Source: UBA1858 sp045105615 (GTDB taxonomy: Bacteria; Pseudomonadota; Gammaproteobacteria; UBA4575). From it: a DNA stretch of 64,000 nucleotides. Positions 17,555-27,080 of this stretch are shown piece by piece (the first letter of the stretch is position 1; every line of letters starts with the position of its first letter). The stretch lies in NCBI GenBank assembly GCA_045105615.1, contig JBGCDS010000004.1, forward strand, positions 80,008 to 144,007, written 5' to 3'. The translations under genes and the position numbers were made by a program. The notes beneath the pieces are model-generated. The model made no database searches. It was not told the origin of the DNA and saw only the letters and a program-made list of their open reading frames with translations.

Positions 17555-18010
17555 TTAAGGCTTAGAGAAGTACCTACTGAGGAATTTATCAAGCTGATTC
17601 GCAAAGGACTGACGCTCACTTTTACCGTATGGGGACTGCCCACCCGATTGAACACCACTACCTCGCATCACATCCATAAAGTCACGCATATTAAGCAGAG
17701 GTTTAATGGTATTTACTGAATACATTTCACCGCGTGGATTCAAGGCATGCGCCTGCTTATCGATAACTTCTGCCGCCAATGGAATATCGCTAGTAATCAC
17801 GAGATCTCCTACTTCAACTCTTTTGACTATTTCATTATCCGCCACATCAAAGCCACTTGGGACCTGAAGCATTTTGATGTTTTGCAATAATGGTTTACGG
17901 ATTGCTTGATTTGCCACCAATATCACTTCTACACCTGTGCGCTCTGCGGCACGAAATAAAATATCTTTAGCTGGCACCGGACACGCATCTGCATCTACCC
18001 AAATTTTCAT
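17555..18010 (-). CDS. YaiI/YqxD family (DUF188) protein
   Basis: A 151-residue protein with the family hallmarks WVDADACPVPAKDIL at the N-terminus and VITSDIPLAAEVIDKQAHALNPRGEMY in the middle. The fold is PIN-like, suggesting a nuclease, but no function is established. It is divergent from bioD with 65 bp between starts. Confidence 0.88.
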   Translation of the reverse strand: MKIWVDADACPVPAKDILFRAAERTGVEVILVANQAIRKPLLQNIKMLQVPSGFDVADNEIVKRVEVGDLVITSDIPLAAEVIDKQAHALNPRGEMYSVNTIKPLLNMRDFMDVMRGSGVQSGGQSPYGKSERQSFANQLDKFLSRYFSKP

Positions 18011-18031
18011 TACGCTATTTAAATTGAAATC

Positions 18032-18066
18032 TTGTAGTTGGTATCTTACGAGCAGTCAGTTTACAC
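18032..18066. promoter_or_regulatory. Possible degenerate BirA (biotin repressor) site
   Basis: TTGTAGTTG at 18032-18040 and AGTTTACAC at 18058-18066 resemble the two halves of the BirA operator (TTGTAAACC and GGTTTACAA), matching 5 and 7 of 9 positions, with 17 bp between them where E. coli has 16. It ends 9 bp before the bioD start, in the divergent promoter region. The match is imperfect and the call rests on position next to a biotin gene. Confidence 0.3.
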
Positions 18067-18075
18067 TTTCAAACC

Positions 18076-18762
18076 ATGAAAACACTTTTTATTACCGGCA
18101 TTGATACCGGCATCGGAAAAACATACATTGGCCGCATACTAGTTAAAGCCTTAATTAAATCGGGACATTCCTGTGTACCAAGAAAACCAATTGAATCTGG
18201 ATGTGACATTAGCAACGGCGAATTAATACCAGAAGATGCATTGAAATACTTTCACGCTGCTAACGGGATAATACCCTTAGATGAAATTTGCCCCTATCGT
18301 TACGAACCCCCGATTTCACCTGAACGTGCAATTCGCTTAAGCAACACCACTGTCAACGTGAAAGACGTAATTGAGACATGTAAGCCGAACAACAAACCAC
18401 AATTTCTACTAGTGGAAGGTGCTGGTGGATTCTACTCACCATTATGCAGTGATGGCTTAAATGCAGACCTAGCTCAAAAATTAAAAGCAGACGTGATAGT
18501 AATAGCCAAAGATCGACTGGGTTGCATTAACCAAACTCTGCTCACCATTGAAGCTATCAAAAATAGAAAGTTAAACATTATTGCAATTATATTAAACCAA
18601 ACCCGTGAGCATGAAGAATCCGCCATGGATAACCTCGAAGACCTACGCATGCGGCTCGACATTCCAATTGTTGCTGTTCCTAATATGGTTGATGCTAACC
18701 AAGAATTACTCGATGAACACTATCATGCTATTGAAGAATTACTAACTATTGTTAAGCAATAA
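18076..18762 (+). CDS. bioD: Dethiobiotin synthetase
   Basis: A 228-residue ATP-dependent ligase closing the ureido ring of dethiobiotin from diaminopelargonate and CO2. The P-loop GIDTGIGKT spans 8-16; KPIESG and LVEGAGGFYSPL are the substrate and Mg-ATP segments. It stands alone here, away from the other biotin genes. Confidence 0.94.
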   Translation: MKTLFITGIDTGIGKTYIGRILVKALIKSGHSCVPRKPIESGCDISNGELIPEDALKYFHAANGIIPLDEICPYRYEPPISPERAIRLSNTTVNVKDVIETCKPNNKPQFLLVEGAGGFYSPLCSDGLNADLAQKLKADVIVIAKDRLGCINQTLLTIEAIKNRKLNIIAIILNQTREHEESAMDNLEDLRMRLDIPIVAVPNMVDANQELLDEHYHAIEELLTIVKQ

Positions 18763-18842
18763 TTAATTATGTATTTGCCGCCAGCTCACTAGCGATCAAA
18801 AAAGCTCAGCACTCTTTAATATTTTCCACAAAAAACGTAAGC

Positions 18843-19151
18843 ATGGCAGAGCTCAATCTCAACGAAATTATTTGGCAAATTGTGGCAGCCATTCCGAAAG
18901 GAAAGGTGTGCACTTATGGTCAAATAGCGAGAAGTGCTGGCTACCCAAGCCATGCACGTTACGTAGGTTCCACTCTAAGAAATTTACCTAAGAACTCCAG
19001 GTTACCATGGCACCGCGTTGTAAACGCACAAGGAAAAATATCTTTTCCACCTGACAGCGAAGCTTATAACAGACAAAAGTCATTACTCGAATCAGAAGGC
19101 GTTGTATTCATAGACAAGAAATTATCTTTGAAGGATTATGGCTGCAACTGA
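18843..19151 (+). CDS. Alkyltransferase-like DNA lesion-binding protein (Atl)
   Basis: A 102-residue MGMT-fold protein. The active-site pentapeptide of alkylguanine transferases, PCHRV, is PWHRV here (Trp56), so it cannot accept an alkyl group. The nucleotide-flipping Arg39 and Tyr25 are retained. This is the signature of Atl proteins (E. coli YbaZ, yeast Atl1), which bind O6-alkylguanine and hand it to nucleotide excision repair. Confidence 0.93.
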   Translation: MAELNLNEIIWQIVAAIPKGKVCTYGQIARSAGYPSHARYVGSTLRNLPKNSRLPWHRVVNAQGKISFPPDSEAYNRQKSLLESEGVVFIDKKLSLKDYGCN

Positions 19152-19304
19152 ATAGCTCACATAATTTTTATATTTTATTACCCCCACACAGAAAGACTCA
19201 GCTCTACAAACTATCTACTCGGTATAGTTTTTATCAGAAAAAGATTAAAGTTCTCTTTACTTTGGCCGATACCTTGGGTGTATTAATGAGACTAAAGGTA
19301 AATT

Positions 19305-19754
19305 ATGCAACAACAAGTACATCAGCTTATTTACATCAGTGCTGCGAACCGTGAGTTTAGCGAAGAAGAATTGCAAAATTTACTCACCTCAGCTCGCATC
19401 AATAATACATCTCTCGGTATCACCGGCATGCTGCTTTTTCATGAGGGTTCATTCATCCAAGCCTTAGAAGGCCCTAAAGATAAGGTCCAAGCACTTTACG
19501 AGAAAATTGCTGAAGATGAACGACACTCGGAAACCGTGGTGCTATATAAAGGCGATCAAGATGAGCCTGATTTCGAATCTTGGTCAATGGGTTTTTATCG
19601 TTCTAATCAATCCTCCAAAAAAAACCTTGAAGGATTTCATGATTTCTTAGAATCAGGATTTCGCACTAAACATCAATTGACTGCCAGTCGCGCGCGCAAT
19701 GCATTACTAAAATTCAGACAGGGAAGCTGGCATCAAAATGTACAAGTTGCTTAA
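19305..19754 (+). CDS. BLUF-domain blue-light sensor protein
   Basis: A 149-residue stand-alone BLUF flavoprotein. The key photochemical residues align with AppA by spacing: Tyr10, Asn34, Gln52, Trp93 and Met95, with LIYISAA at the start and GMLLFHEGSFIQALEG around the glutamine. FAD binding and light-dependent hydrogen-bond switching are expected. The C-terminal ~50 residues form the usual helical cap and carry no output domain, so signalling must go through a partner protein. It is monocistronic. Confidence 0.93.
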   Translation: MQQQVHQLIYISAANREFSEEELQNLLTSARINNTSLGITGMLLFHEGSFIQALEGPKDKVQALYEKIAEDERHSETVVLYKGDQDEPDFESWSMGFYRSNQSSKKNLEGFHDFLESGFRTKHQLTASRARNALLKFRQGSWHQNVQVA

Positions 19755-19962
19755 AAAAGAGATTCAAAAAATTGGCAATAAAACAACTTAAAGGCATAAG
19801 CTAAGCAATACACACTTCTACAGAGAGACAGTGAGAGTCTACTGGCTCGCAATTAGCCAATATAATTTATCATGCTTACTAGTTATGAATGCATGGATCT
19901 TCTTGCTTGGCGCAATAGCAGACTGCTACTGTGCGAGATTATTAAGACGTTAGCCTCTAAAC

Positions 19963-19990
19963 AAAAAAGCCCGCAGATGCGGGCTTTTTT
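19963..19990. terminator. Intrinsic terminator downstream of fba
   Basis: AAAAAAGCCCGC at 19963-19974 pairs perfectly with 19979-19990 around the loop AGAT, with T-runs on both strands. It lies 21 bp past the fba stop on the minus strand and ends the glycolytic run; it can also act rightward. The rest of 19755-19962 shows no gene. Confidence 0.92.
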
Positions 19991-20011
19991 TACAACATAT
20001 ATAGCTACTAA

Positions 20012-21043
20012 CTACGCAGCCTCTTCAGCACCAGATGCGTATTGGCCTAGCGCGGCTTTACCGTTACTACGCGCACGTCCTAGAAGAACTTTTTGTGCTG
20101 CACTAACATTAGCTGAATCTCCAGCCCATGCCGTCATTGACGCGTGTTGTAACGCACGACCATAAGAGAAAGTTAGGCCCCACGGCAGATCGACAGCTAA
20201 ATTGTGCATTGCGCTTAAATGCGCACTTGCTTCTTCATCTGATTGACCACCAGATAAGAACGCAATGCCCGGCACACTAGCCGGTACTGTATTCATTAAG
20301 CAGCGAACTGTTTCTCTTGCAACTGTTTCAACATCAGCACGGTTGCTGGCACCTGCACCAGAGATGACCATGCTTGGTTTTAGAATCATGCCTTCCATCA
20401 ATACGCCTTGGTTGCGTAAATGTTGGAAAGTAACGCGCTGTGCTAATTCTGTCACTTCGTAGCTGCGCTCTATTGAGTGACTGCCATCTATCAATACTTC
20501 AGGCTCTACGATGGGCACAATGCCCGCTTCTTGACTTAACTTTGCATAACGCGCTAATCCATGTGCGTTAGCTTCAATGCATGCCCAGCTAGGAATATGC
20601 TCACCAATAGTAATCACTGCGCGCCATTTTGAAAAACGTGCGCCTAACTTGTAGTACTCATCCAGACGTGCGCGAAGCCCATCTAAACCTTCAGTGACTT
20701 TCTCATCAGTGTGGCCTGCTAAAGGGTGCGCACCCGCATCCACCTTAATACCTGGAATAATTCCGTTATCACTTAAGTATTTAGGAAAAGGTGTTCCGTC
20801 CAATAAATTTTGGCGAATGGTTTCATCAAATAAAATAGCACCACTTATATAGTCTGATAATCCTTCGGTAGTCACGAGCATATCTCGATATGCTTGGCGC
20901 ATTTCTTCCGTTTCAGGAATACCTAATGCTTTAAAACGTTTACCACAGGTAGGGTGACTCTCATCCATTGCTAAAATGCCTTTGCCAGGCGCAACCATTG
21001 CTTTTGCTATTTGCTTTAACTCTTCATCACTCACGTTATGCAC
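20012..21043 (-). CDS. fba: Fructose-bisphosphate aldolase, class I
   Basis: A 343-residue Schiff-base aldolase of the eukaryote-like class I type. GILAMDESHPTCGKRF, GAILFDET, GIKVDAGAHPLAGH, IVEPEVL and the lysine in GMILKPSMV (Schiff base) are present, followed by GIAFLSGGQSDEEA. Most gammaproteobacteria use the zinc class II enzyme, so this form is notable. The C-terminus (ASGAEEAA) lacks the terminal Tyr tail of animal aldolases. It is the last gene of tkt-gap-pgk-pyk-fba. Confidence 0.95.
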   Translation of the reverse strand: MHNVSDEELKQIAKAMVAPGKGILAMDESHPTCGKRFKALGIPETEEMRQAYRDMLVTTEGLSDYISGAILFDETIRQNLLDGTPFPKYLSDNGIIPGIKVDAGAHPLAGHTDEKVTEGLDGLRARLDEYYKLGARFSKWRAVITIGEHIPSWACIEANAHGLARYAKLSQEAGIVPIVEPEVLIDGSHSIERSYEVTELAQRVTFQHLRNQGVLMEGMILKPSMVISGAGASNRADVETVARETVRCLMNTVPASVPGIAFLSGGQSDEEASAHLSAMHNLAVDLPWGLTFSYGRALQHASMTAWAGDSANVSAAQKVLLGRARSNGKAALGQYASGAEEAA

Positions 21044-21140
21044 TCCTTAAAAAATTTGCAGATATTCTACACTAGCCAACCACTATGATGTCGTGACTAA
21101 AAACGCATTTCAGTACTAGATTACTATTCCTAAGCTAATT

Positions 21141-22604
21141 TTACTTAGCATGCTCAGGGTCGTCTTCTTCTTCAACCATATGTCCTACACTAAGCACTTT
21201 CATAGCGTTAGTGCCACCATCAACGCCCATCAAATCACCTTTAGTGAGTATCACTAGATCATCATCTTCTACTTCATGACAATTTTTGAGTACTGTCACT
21301 GCCGCATGGTTCACTTGTGCATGGGTTTTACCCAAGAAATTCATCGGCGCAGGGAACACACCTTTATATAGTGTGACACGACGTAATGTTTTGACATGAC
21401 GTGTTAGTGCATAAATAGGAATAGATGATGTAATTCTAGACATCCATAACGGGGTTGATCCAGATTCTGTCAATGCCGCGATGGCAGTCACATTCAGATG
21501 ATTTGCCAAATATACCGCGGCCATCGCAATTCCCTCGTCAATGCGATCACAGGACACCTCGCTACGACGCGTATGGCGTTGCGCTTCTTGTTTTTCAGAT
21601 GCGCGACATATGCGACTCATGGCTTTAACGACTTCAATTGGAAATTCACCCACTGCTGTTTCGCCTGAAAGCATCACAGCATCGGTTCCATCTAACACCG
21701 CATTTGCAACATCAGATACTTCAGCACGGGTCGGGATTGGACTGTGAACCATAGACTCCATCATCTGCGTTGCAGTGATGGCAATGCAATTAGTTTTTTG
21801 TGCTTTGTTAATTAACATCTTTTGCACAGCAGGCACTTCAGCGTCACCAATTTCAACACCTAAATCACCACGAGCAATCATAATAGCTTCGGTACACTCT
21901 AAAATGTCATCAATATTATCTAGCGCTTCAATAGTTTCAATTTTTGCAACAATTGAAATATCGCTATCATGTTGCTTAAGTAGTTTTCTGACTTGATGAA
22001 TATCATCAACGCTTTTAATAAAAGACGCTGCAATGTAATCCAAATCGAGCTCATTCACATAAGCGATGTCTTTAATATCTTTTTCTGTAATACATTCTGC
22101 AGACAATCCTCCGCCCTTGCGATTCATGCCTTTGTTACTTGATAATTCTCCACCGGCAAGAACTGTAGTTTTAATCACCTGCCCATCGATTGCATCAATC
22201 TCCAGTGCAATACGGCCATCGTCGAGCAACAATGTATCGCCCGCTACAACATCGTTAATGAGGCCTTTATAGGTGAAACCTATTACCTGTTGTGTACCTG
22301 ATTCTAAATCTAATTCAGCATCTAGATTAAACTTATCGCCAACTTTCAATATAATTTTATTATCAACAAATCTACCGATGCGTAACTTAGCGCCTTGCAA
22401 ATCACCCAGTATGCCGACGTTATAACTTTTTGCTTGGCTAATTCGTCTCACCATTTCTACACGACGCTTATGTTCATCCATCGTGCCATGTGAGAAATTC
22501 AATCTCACTAGATCAATGCCTGCATCGATAAGCTTTGACATAACTTGTTCATTGTCAGTCGCAGGACCTAATGTGATAATAATTTTTGTGCGTCGATGCA
22601 TCAT
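21141..22604 (-). CDS. pyk: Pyruvate kinase (PykA type)
   Basis: A 487-residue enzyme making pyruvate and ATP from phosphoenolpyruvate and ADP. RRTKIIITLGPATD, RLNFSHGTMDEH, GDLQGAKLRIG, the signature IMIARGDLGVEIG and ATQMMESM are intact. Tandem ATGs make the start 22604 or 22601. It sits 8 bp after pgk. The presence of a dedicated pyk in the cluster argues for glycolytic flow as well as gluconeogenesis. Confidence 0.96.
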   Translation of the reverse strand: MMHRRTKIIITLGPATDNEQVMSKLIDAGIDLVRLNFSHGTMDEHKRRVEMVRRISQAKSYNVGILGDLQGAKLRIGRFVDNKIILKVGDKFNLDAELDLESGTQQVIGFTYKGLINDVVAGDTLLLDDGRIALEIDAIDGQVIKTTVLAGGELSSNKGMNRKGGGLSAECITEKDIKDIAYVNELDLDYIAASFIKSVDDIHQVRKLLKQHDSDISIVAKIETIEALDNIDDILECTEAIMIARGDLGVEIGDAEVPAVQKMLINKAQKTNCIAITATQMMESMVHSPIPTRAEVSDVANAVLDGTDAVMLSGETAVGEFPIEVVKAMSRICRASEKQEAQRHTRRSEVSCDRIDEGIAMAAVYLANHLNVTAIAALTESGSTPLWMSRITSSIPIYALTRHVKTLRRVTLYKGVFPAPMNFLGKTHAQVNHAAVTVLKNCHEVEDDDLVILTKGDLMGVDGGTNAMKVLSVGHMVEEEDDPEHAK

Positions 22605-22612
22605 AATGTTAT

Positions 22613-23797
22613 TTACTTTCCTTGTGCACGTTGCTGAAGAATATCTACTGCAGGTAAAACTTTTCCTTCTAGAAATTCGAGAAATGCGCCGCCGCCGGTA
22701 GAGATGTATGAAATATTGTTTGCCACGTTAAATGTATCAATTGCAGCCACTGTGTCACCACCGCCGGCAATTGAGAATGCATCACTTGATGCAATGGCAT
22801 TGGATAATGTTTGTGTGGCTCCAGCGAATTGAGGAATTTCAAATACTCCTAGAGGTCCATTCCAGACAATCGTTCCTGCTTCCTGCATCACTGCGTTTAA
22901 ATGCGCGGCACTTTCAGGGCCGATATCTAGAATCATATCGTCAGCTTGTACATCCTGTACTGCCTTTGTCACCGCCACTGCCTTATCAGAAAACTCTTTA
23001 GCACATACAACATCAGTTGGGATTGGGATATCCGCACCGCGTCGTTTTGCTTTTTCAATCAACTGTTTTGCCACTTCGACCAATTCAGCCTCATACAAAG
23101 ACTTACCCACAGGAAATCCAGCGGCTGCAATAAACGTGTTGGCTATGCCTCCACCGACAACTAACTGGTCTACTTTATCTATCAATTGTTCCAATAAAAT
23201 CAGTTTTGTAGACACTTTTGAGCCTCCAACGATCGCTACCATTGGACGACGTGGATTTTCTAAACCTGTAGACAATGCATCTAACTCTGATGCCAATAGT
23301 GGGCCTGCACACGCTTGTGTAGCGAACTTAGCAGCACCATATGTAGACGCTTGAGCCCGATGTGCTGTACCAAATGCATCCATGACATATATATCGCATA
23401 GCGCGGCCATCTTTTTAGCTAGCACGTCATCACATTTTTTCTCCCCCGTCAAAAAGCGTACATTTTCACATAGTACTAATTTTCCAGGTACAACTTCACA
23501 ACCATCAATCCAGTCTTTAACCAACGGAACCTCTTGCCCTAATTCTGCTGCTAATGCATCGGCAACCGGTTGCAAACTATATTTTTCTTCTGGCGCGCCT
23601 TCAGTAGGTCTACCCAGATGAGACATGACCATGATGGCAGCACCTTTAGATAGCGCTAATTTAAGTGTAGGCAATGAAGCGCGAATGCGTGCATCGTTTC
23701 TGATGATGCCATCTTTAATAGGCACATTGAGGTCTTGGCGAATCAGGAGCCGGCGATTTACTAACTCCATCTCTGACATTCTTAATACATTAGACAT
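22613..23797 (-). CDS. pgk: Phosphoglycerate kinase
   Basis: A 394-residue two-domain kinase interconverting 1,3-bisphosphoglycerate and 3-phosphoglycerate. RQDLNVPIKDG, SHLGRPTEG, ENVRF, VGGSKVSTK, WNGPLGVFE and AGGGDTVAA are present in the expected order. It lies between gap and pyk on the minus strand. Confidence 0.97.
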   Translation of the reverse strand: MSNVLRMSEMELVNRRLLIRQDLNVPIKDGIIRNDARIRASLPTLKLALSKGAAIMVMSHLGRPTEGAPEEKYSLQPVADALAAELGQEVPLVKDWIDGCEVVPGKLVLCENVRFLTGEKKCDDVLAKKMAALCDIYVMDAFGTAHRAQASTYGAAKFATQACAGPLLASELDALSTGLENPRRPMVAIVGGSKVSTKLILLEQLIDKVDQLVVGGGIANTFIAAAGFPVGKSLYEAELVEVAKQLIEKAKRRGADIPIPTDVVCAKEFSDKAVAVTKAVQDVQADDMILDIGPESAAHLNAVMQEAGTIVWNGPLGVFEIPQFAGATQTLSNAIASSDAFSIAGGGDTVAAIDTFNVANNISYISTGGGAFLEFLEGKVLPAVDILQQRAQGK

Positions 23798-23852
23798 ATT
23801 GCTTTATTATGTTAACGCTTTTGCAGATTAGAATTTTCAAGTAACTAAAGAT

Positions 23853-24866
23853 TTATTTAGCATTAAACAATGCAACAGTTGTATCTAGCATGCGGTTTGA
23901 AAAACCCCACTCATTGTCGTACCAAGAAAGCACTTTAACCAAGTTACCATCCATTACTTTAGTTAGACCAGCATCGAATATTGAAGATGCAGGATTATGA
24001 TTAAAGTCGCATGACACTAGGGGCGCTTCGTTACATTCAAGCACACCTTTGAGGTCACCAGCAGCAGCGTCTTTCATAATGCTATTAATTTCTTCAATAG
24101 TAGTATCTCTTGCTGCTATGAATGTTAAGTCGACGACAGATACGTTTATGGTTGGCACGCGCATTGAGGAACCATCTAGTTTTCCATTCAATTCAGGAAG
24201 CACTAAACCAACAGCAGCAGCAGCTCCTGTTTTAGTTGGAATTATTGATTGGGTCGCAGAACGAGCACGACGCAAATCGGAATGGTATGCATCTGTTAAT
24301 ACTTGGTCATTGGTATACGCGTGAATTGTCGTCATCACACCTTTTTCCAGACCTATTTTTTCATGCAACGGCTTCACTAGAGGAACTAAGCAGTTAGTTG
24401 TACATGATGCATTTGAGATAACTGTATCAGATGCTTTTAGGATGCCGTGATTAATACCATAAACAATGGTTGCATCTACATCTTTTCCGCCAGGCGCAGA
24501 AATAATAACTTTTTTAGCGCCAGCTTTTAAATGTGCGGATGCTTTTTCTTTGCTAGCAAAGAATCCAGTTGACTCAAGAACAACATCAACTCCTAACTCT
24601 TTCCATGGTAGATTAGCTGGATCACGCTCAGAGCAAGCACGAATTTTATCGTCATTTACAACTATGTGATGACCATCCACTGAAACTGTGCCGCTAAATT
24701 TTCCATGAGCTGAATCGTATTGGGTTAAATGTGCGTTAGTTTGAGCATCACCCAAGTCGTTAATTGCAACTATTTGAATCTCGTTTGTACGATCAGATTC
24801 ATACAACGCACGCATGATATTGCGGCCGATTCTTCCATATCCATTGATTGCAACTTTGATTGCCAT
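23853..24866 (-). CDS. gap: Glyceraldehyde-3-phosphate dehydrogenase
   Basis: A 337-residue type I GAPDH. The Rossmann GYGRIGRN, catalytic cysteine in SNASCTTNCLVP, and NEWGFSNRMLD are intact. Asp in AINDLGDAQT points to NAD preference, with the caution that this is read from one residue. ATG 24866 gives the family start MAIKVAINGYGRIGR; an upstream TTG at 24896 extends the frame but is less likely. Positioned 33 bp after tkt. Confidence 0.96.
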   Translation of the reverse strand: MAIKVAINGYGRIGRNIMRALYESDRTNEIQIVAINDLGDAQTNAHLTQYDSAHGKFSGTVSVDGHHIVVNDDKIRACSERDPANLPWKELGVDVVLESTGFFASKEKASAHLKAGAKKVIISAPGGKDVDATIVYGINHGILKASDTVISNASCTTNCLVPLVKPLHEKIGLEKGVMTTIHAYTNDQVLTDAYHSDLRRARSATQSIIPTKTGAAAAVGLVLPELNGKLDGSSMRVPTINVSVVDLTFIAARDTTIEEINSIMKDAAAGDLKGVLECNEAPLVSCDFNHNPASSIFDAGLTKVMDGNLVKVLSWYDNEWGFSNRMLDTTVALFNAK

Positions 24867-24899
24867 TCTTTTTTTTACTTCCTCTAGTATTAACAATAA

Positions 24900-26891
24900 C
24901 TATAGTAATGCGCGTGCATGCTTAACTATGTTTTCAGTAGTAAAACCGAAATGCTCCATTAGGACTTTACCCGGAGCTGACGCGCCAAATTGATCAATTC
25001 CTATGACATCCCCATCTAAGCCGACATACTTACGCCAGAAATCAGACACGCCAGCTTCTACTGCAATTCTTGCGCGGATGTTGTTTGGTAAAATTGATTG
25101 CTTATATGCATCGTCTTGCAACTCGAACACATCAGCACTTGGCATAGACACTAAACGCACTTTGACACCATCAGCGTCCAGTTTTTTCGCCGCATCCATT
25201 GAGATACCCACTTCTGTACCCGTTGCTATAATAATGAGTTCAGGCTCAGCATTATTCTCAAACAATATATATGCGCCTTTTTGCACCTTGGCTAACTGCT
25301 CTTTGCTACGCGCCATGAATGGCACACCCTGACGAGAGAATGCGAGTGCTGACGGATGTTTGAGTTCGATACTGGTCTTCCACGCCACCATCGACTCTAC
25401 TGTGTCGCATGGGCGCCAAACCATTAAATTCGGAATGCTACGCAGACTAGACACATGTTCTATAGATTGATGAGTTGGCCCATCCTCTCCTAAACCTATC
25501 GAATCATGCGTATAAACGAAAATACTTGGAGTATTCATTAGCGCCGCCATTCTCACTGCATTTCGAGCGTAGTCTGAGAAGGTTAAGAAGGTGCCGCTGT
25601 ATGGAATAAATCCTCCATGGAGAGCCATACCATTCATCATTGCAGACATACCAAATTCGCGCACGCCATAATATATGTAGTTACCACTGACATCGTCTGC
25701 GACTACAGCTTTAGACCCTGACCACCAGGTATTGTTTGATCCAGTTAAGTCTGCAGATCCACCAATTAGTTCAGGCAGTAAGGGACCAACAGCTTCTAAT
25801 GCTAACTCTGATGCTTTTCGAGTCGCGACACTTTCAGCTTTGTCATTGATAGCCTGAAGCGCATTCTCAGAATCAACGGTCCAGTTATCTGGAAGCTCCG
25901 AGTTGTACCGACGCTCTAATTCCTTAACCAGCTGTGGATTTGCACTTTGGTAGGCAGCATATTTTTCTTGCCATGCCTGTTGCTTTTGCTTGCCTGCTTC
26001 AACACAACTCCATGCGTCATATACATCGGTAGGAATTTCAAATGGACCGTGCTTCCAACCAATACGCTCGCGCACTAATTGGATTTCTTCATCACCCAGC
26101 GGCGCACCGTGTATTCCTGAGGTACCCTCTCTATTTGGTGAACCAAAACCAATAATGGTTTTGCAATCAATTAACGTTGGCTGATCACTATTTGACTGTG
26201 CCTGTTGAATCGCTTGATCGATCGCTGAAGCATCATGACCATCAACATCACGAATGACCTGCCAGCCATAGGATTCAAATCGTTTTGGAATATCTTCTGT
26301 AAACCAATCTTGGACTTCGCCATCAATAGAGATGCCATTGTCATCGTAGAACACAATCAATTTACCTAGCTTTAATGTCCCAGCCAATGAACATGCTTCA
26401 TGGGAAATACCCTCCATCAAGCAGCCATCTCCAGCGAAAACATAGGTATAATGATCAATTATGTCGCTATCTTTCTTATTAAATTGTGCCGCTAACATCC
26501 TTTCTGCTAACGCCATACCCACCGCATTCGCTAGACCCTGCCCTAATGGACCAGTAGTGGTTTCTATGCCCGGTGCTTCACCTACTTCAGGGTGCCCAGG
26601 TGTTTTAGAATGCAACTGTCGAAAATCCTTAATGTCTTGCATCGACAGGTCATAGCCCGTCAGATGTAATAATGAATAGATCAACATAGACCCATGTCCA
26701 TTAGAAAGCACAAACCGATCTCGGTTCATCCAATTTGGATCTTTAGGATTGTGATTCAAGTACTTACGCCATAATACTTCCGCGATATCTGCCATCCCCA
26801 TAGGTGCTCCAGGGTGGCCTGAGTTGGCTTGTTGTACCGCATCCATGCTAAGGGCACGAATGGCATTTGCTAATTCTTTATGATTATCCAC
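24900..26891 (-). CDS. tkt: Transketolase
   Basis: A 663-residue thiamine-diphosphate enzyme of the pentose phosphate and Calvin cycles. SGHPGAPMGMADIAEVLW, the TPP motif GDGCLMEG...DDN, EFGMSAMMNG, and THDSIGLGEDGPTHQ are intact. The start is GTG at 26891, matching the E. coli N-terminus in register (KELANAIRALSMDAV), although the ribosome site is weak. It leads the minus-strand tkt-gap-pgk-pyk-fba cluster, an arrangement also found beside cbb genes in autotrophs; no Rubisco or phosphoribulokinase is in the window. Confidence 0.97.
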   Translation of the reverse strand: MDNHKELANAIRALSMDAVQQANSGHPGAPMGMADIAEVLWRKYLNHNPKDPNWMNRDRFVLSNGHGSMLIYSLLHLTGYDLSMQDIKDFRQLHSKTPGHPEVGEAPGIETTTGPLGQGLANAVGMALAERMLAAQFNKKDSDIIDHYTYVFAGDGCLMEGISHEACSLAGTLKLGKLIVFYDDNGISIDGEVQDWFTEDIPKRFESYGWQVIRDVDGHDASAIDQAIQQAQSNSDQPTLIDCKTIIGFGSPNREGTSGIHGAPLGDEEIQLVRERIGWKHGPFEIPTDVYDAWSCVEAGKQKQQAWQEKYAAYQSANPQLVKELERRYNSELPDNWTVDSENALQAINDKAESVATRKASELALEAVGPLLPELIGGSADLTGSNNTWWSGSKAVVADDVSGNYIYYGVREFGMSAMMNGMALHGGFIPYSGTFLTFSDYARNAVRMAALMNTPSIFVYTHDSIGLGEDGPTHQSIEHVSSLRSIPNLMVWRPCDTVESMVAWKTSIELKHPSALAFSRQGVPFMARSKEQLAKVQKGAYILFENNAEPELIIIATGTEVGISMDAAKKLDADGVKVRLVSMPSADVFELQDDAYKQSILPNNIRARIAVEAGVSDFWRKYVGLDGDVIGIDQFGASAPGKVLMEHFGFTTENIVKHARALL

Positions 26892-27080
26892 GAGATTTTC
26901 TGATTACCGTTAATGTGAGGTTGTACGATGCGCCGATGCTGATGTCTATCTGGTCTTGCTAGTGGATAGAATGGATCATATATCTACAGACATAAAGCGC
27001 GGACATTTTCCACGAGTTATCAGTCACTCGCAAGCTCACTATGATGAATTCTTATGTCAATTTGTCCATAGCGATGAAAT

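Noticed and set aside
19755..19962. Possible small RNA ending at the terminator 19963-19990, and the overlapping frame 19872-20165
   Set aside because: The frame runs across the terminator and antisense into fba. The region has only short stems and no known RNA family; the terminator is explained by fba.
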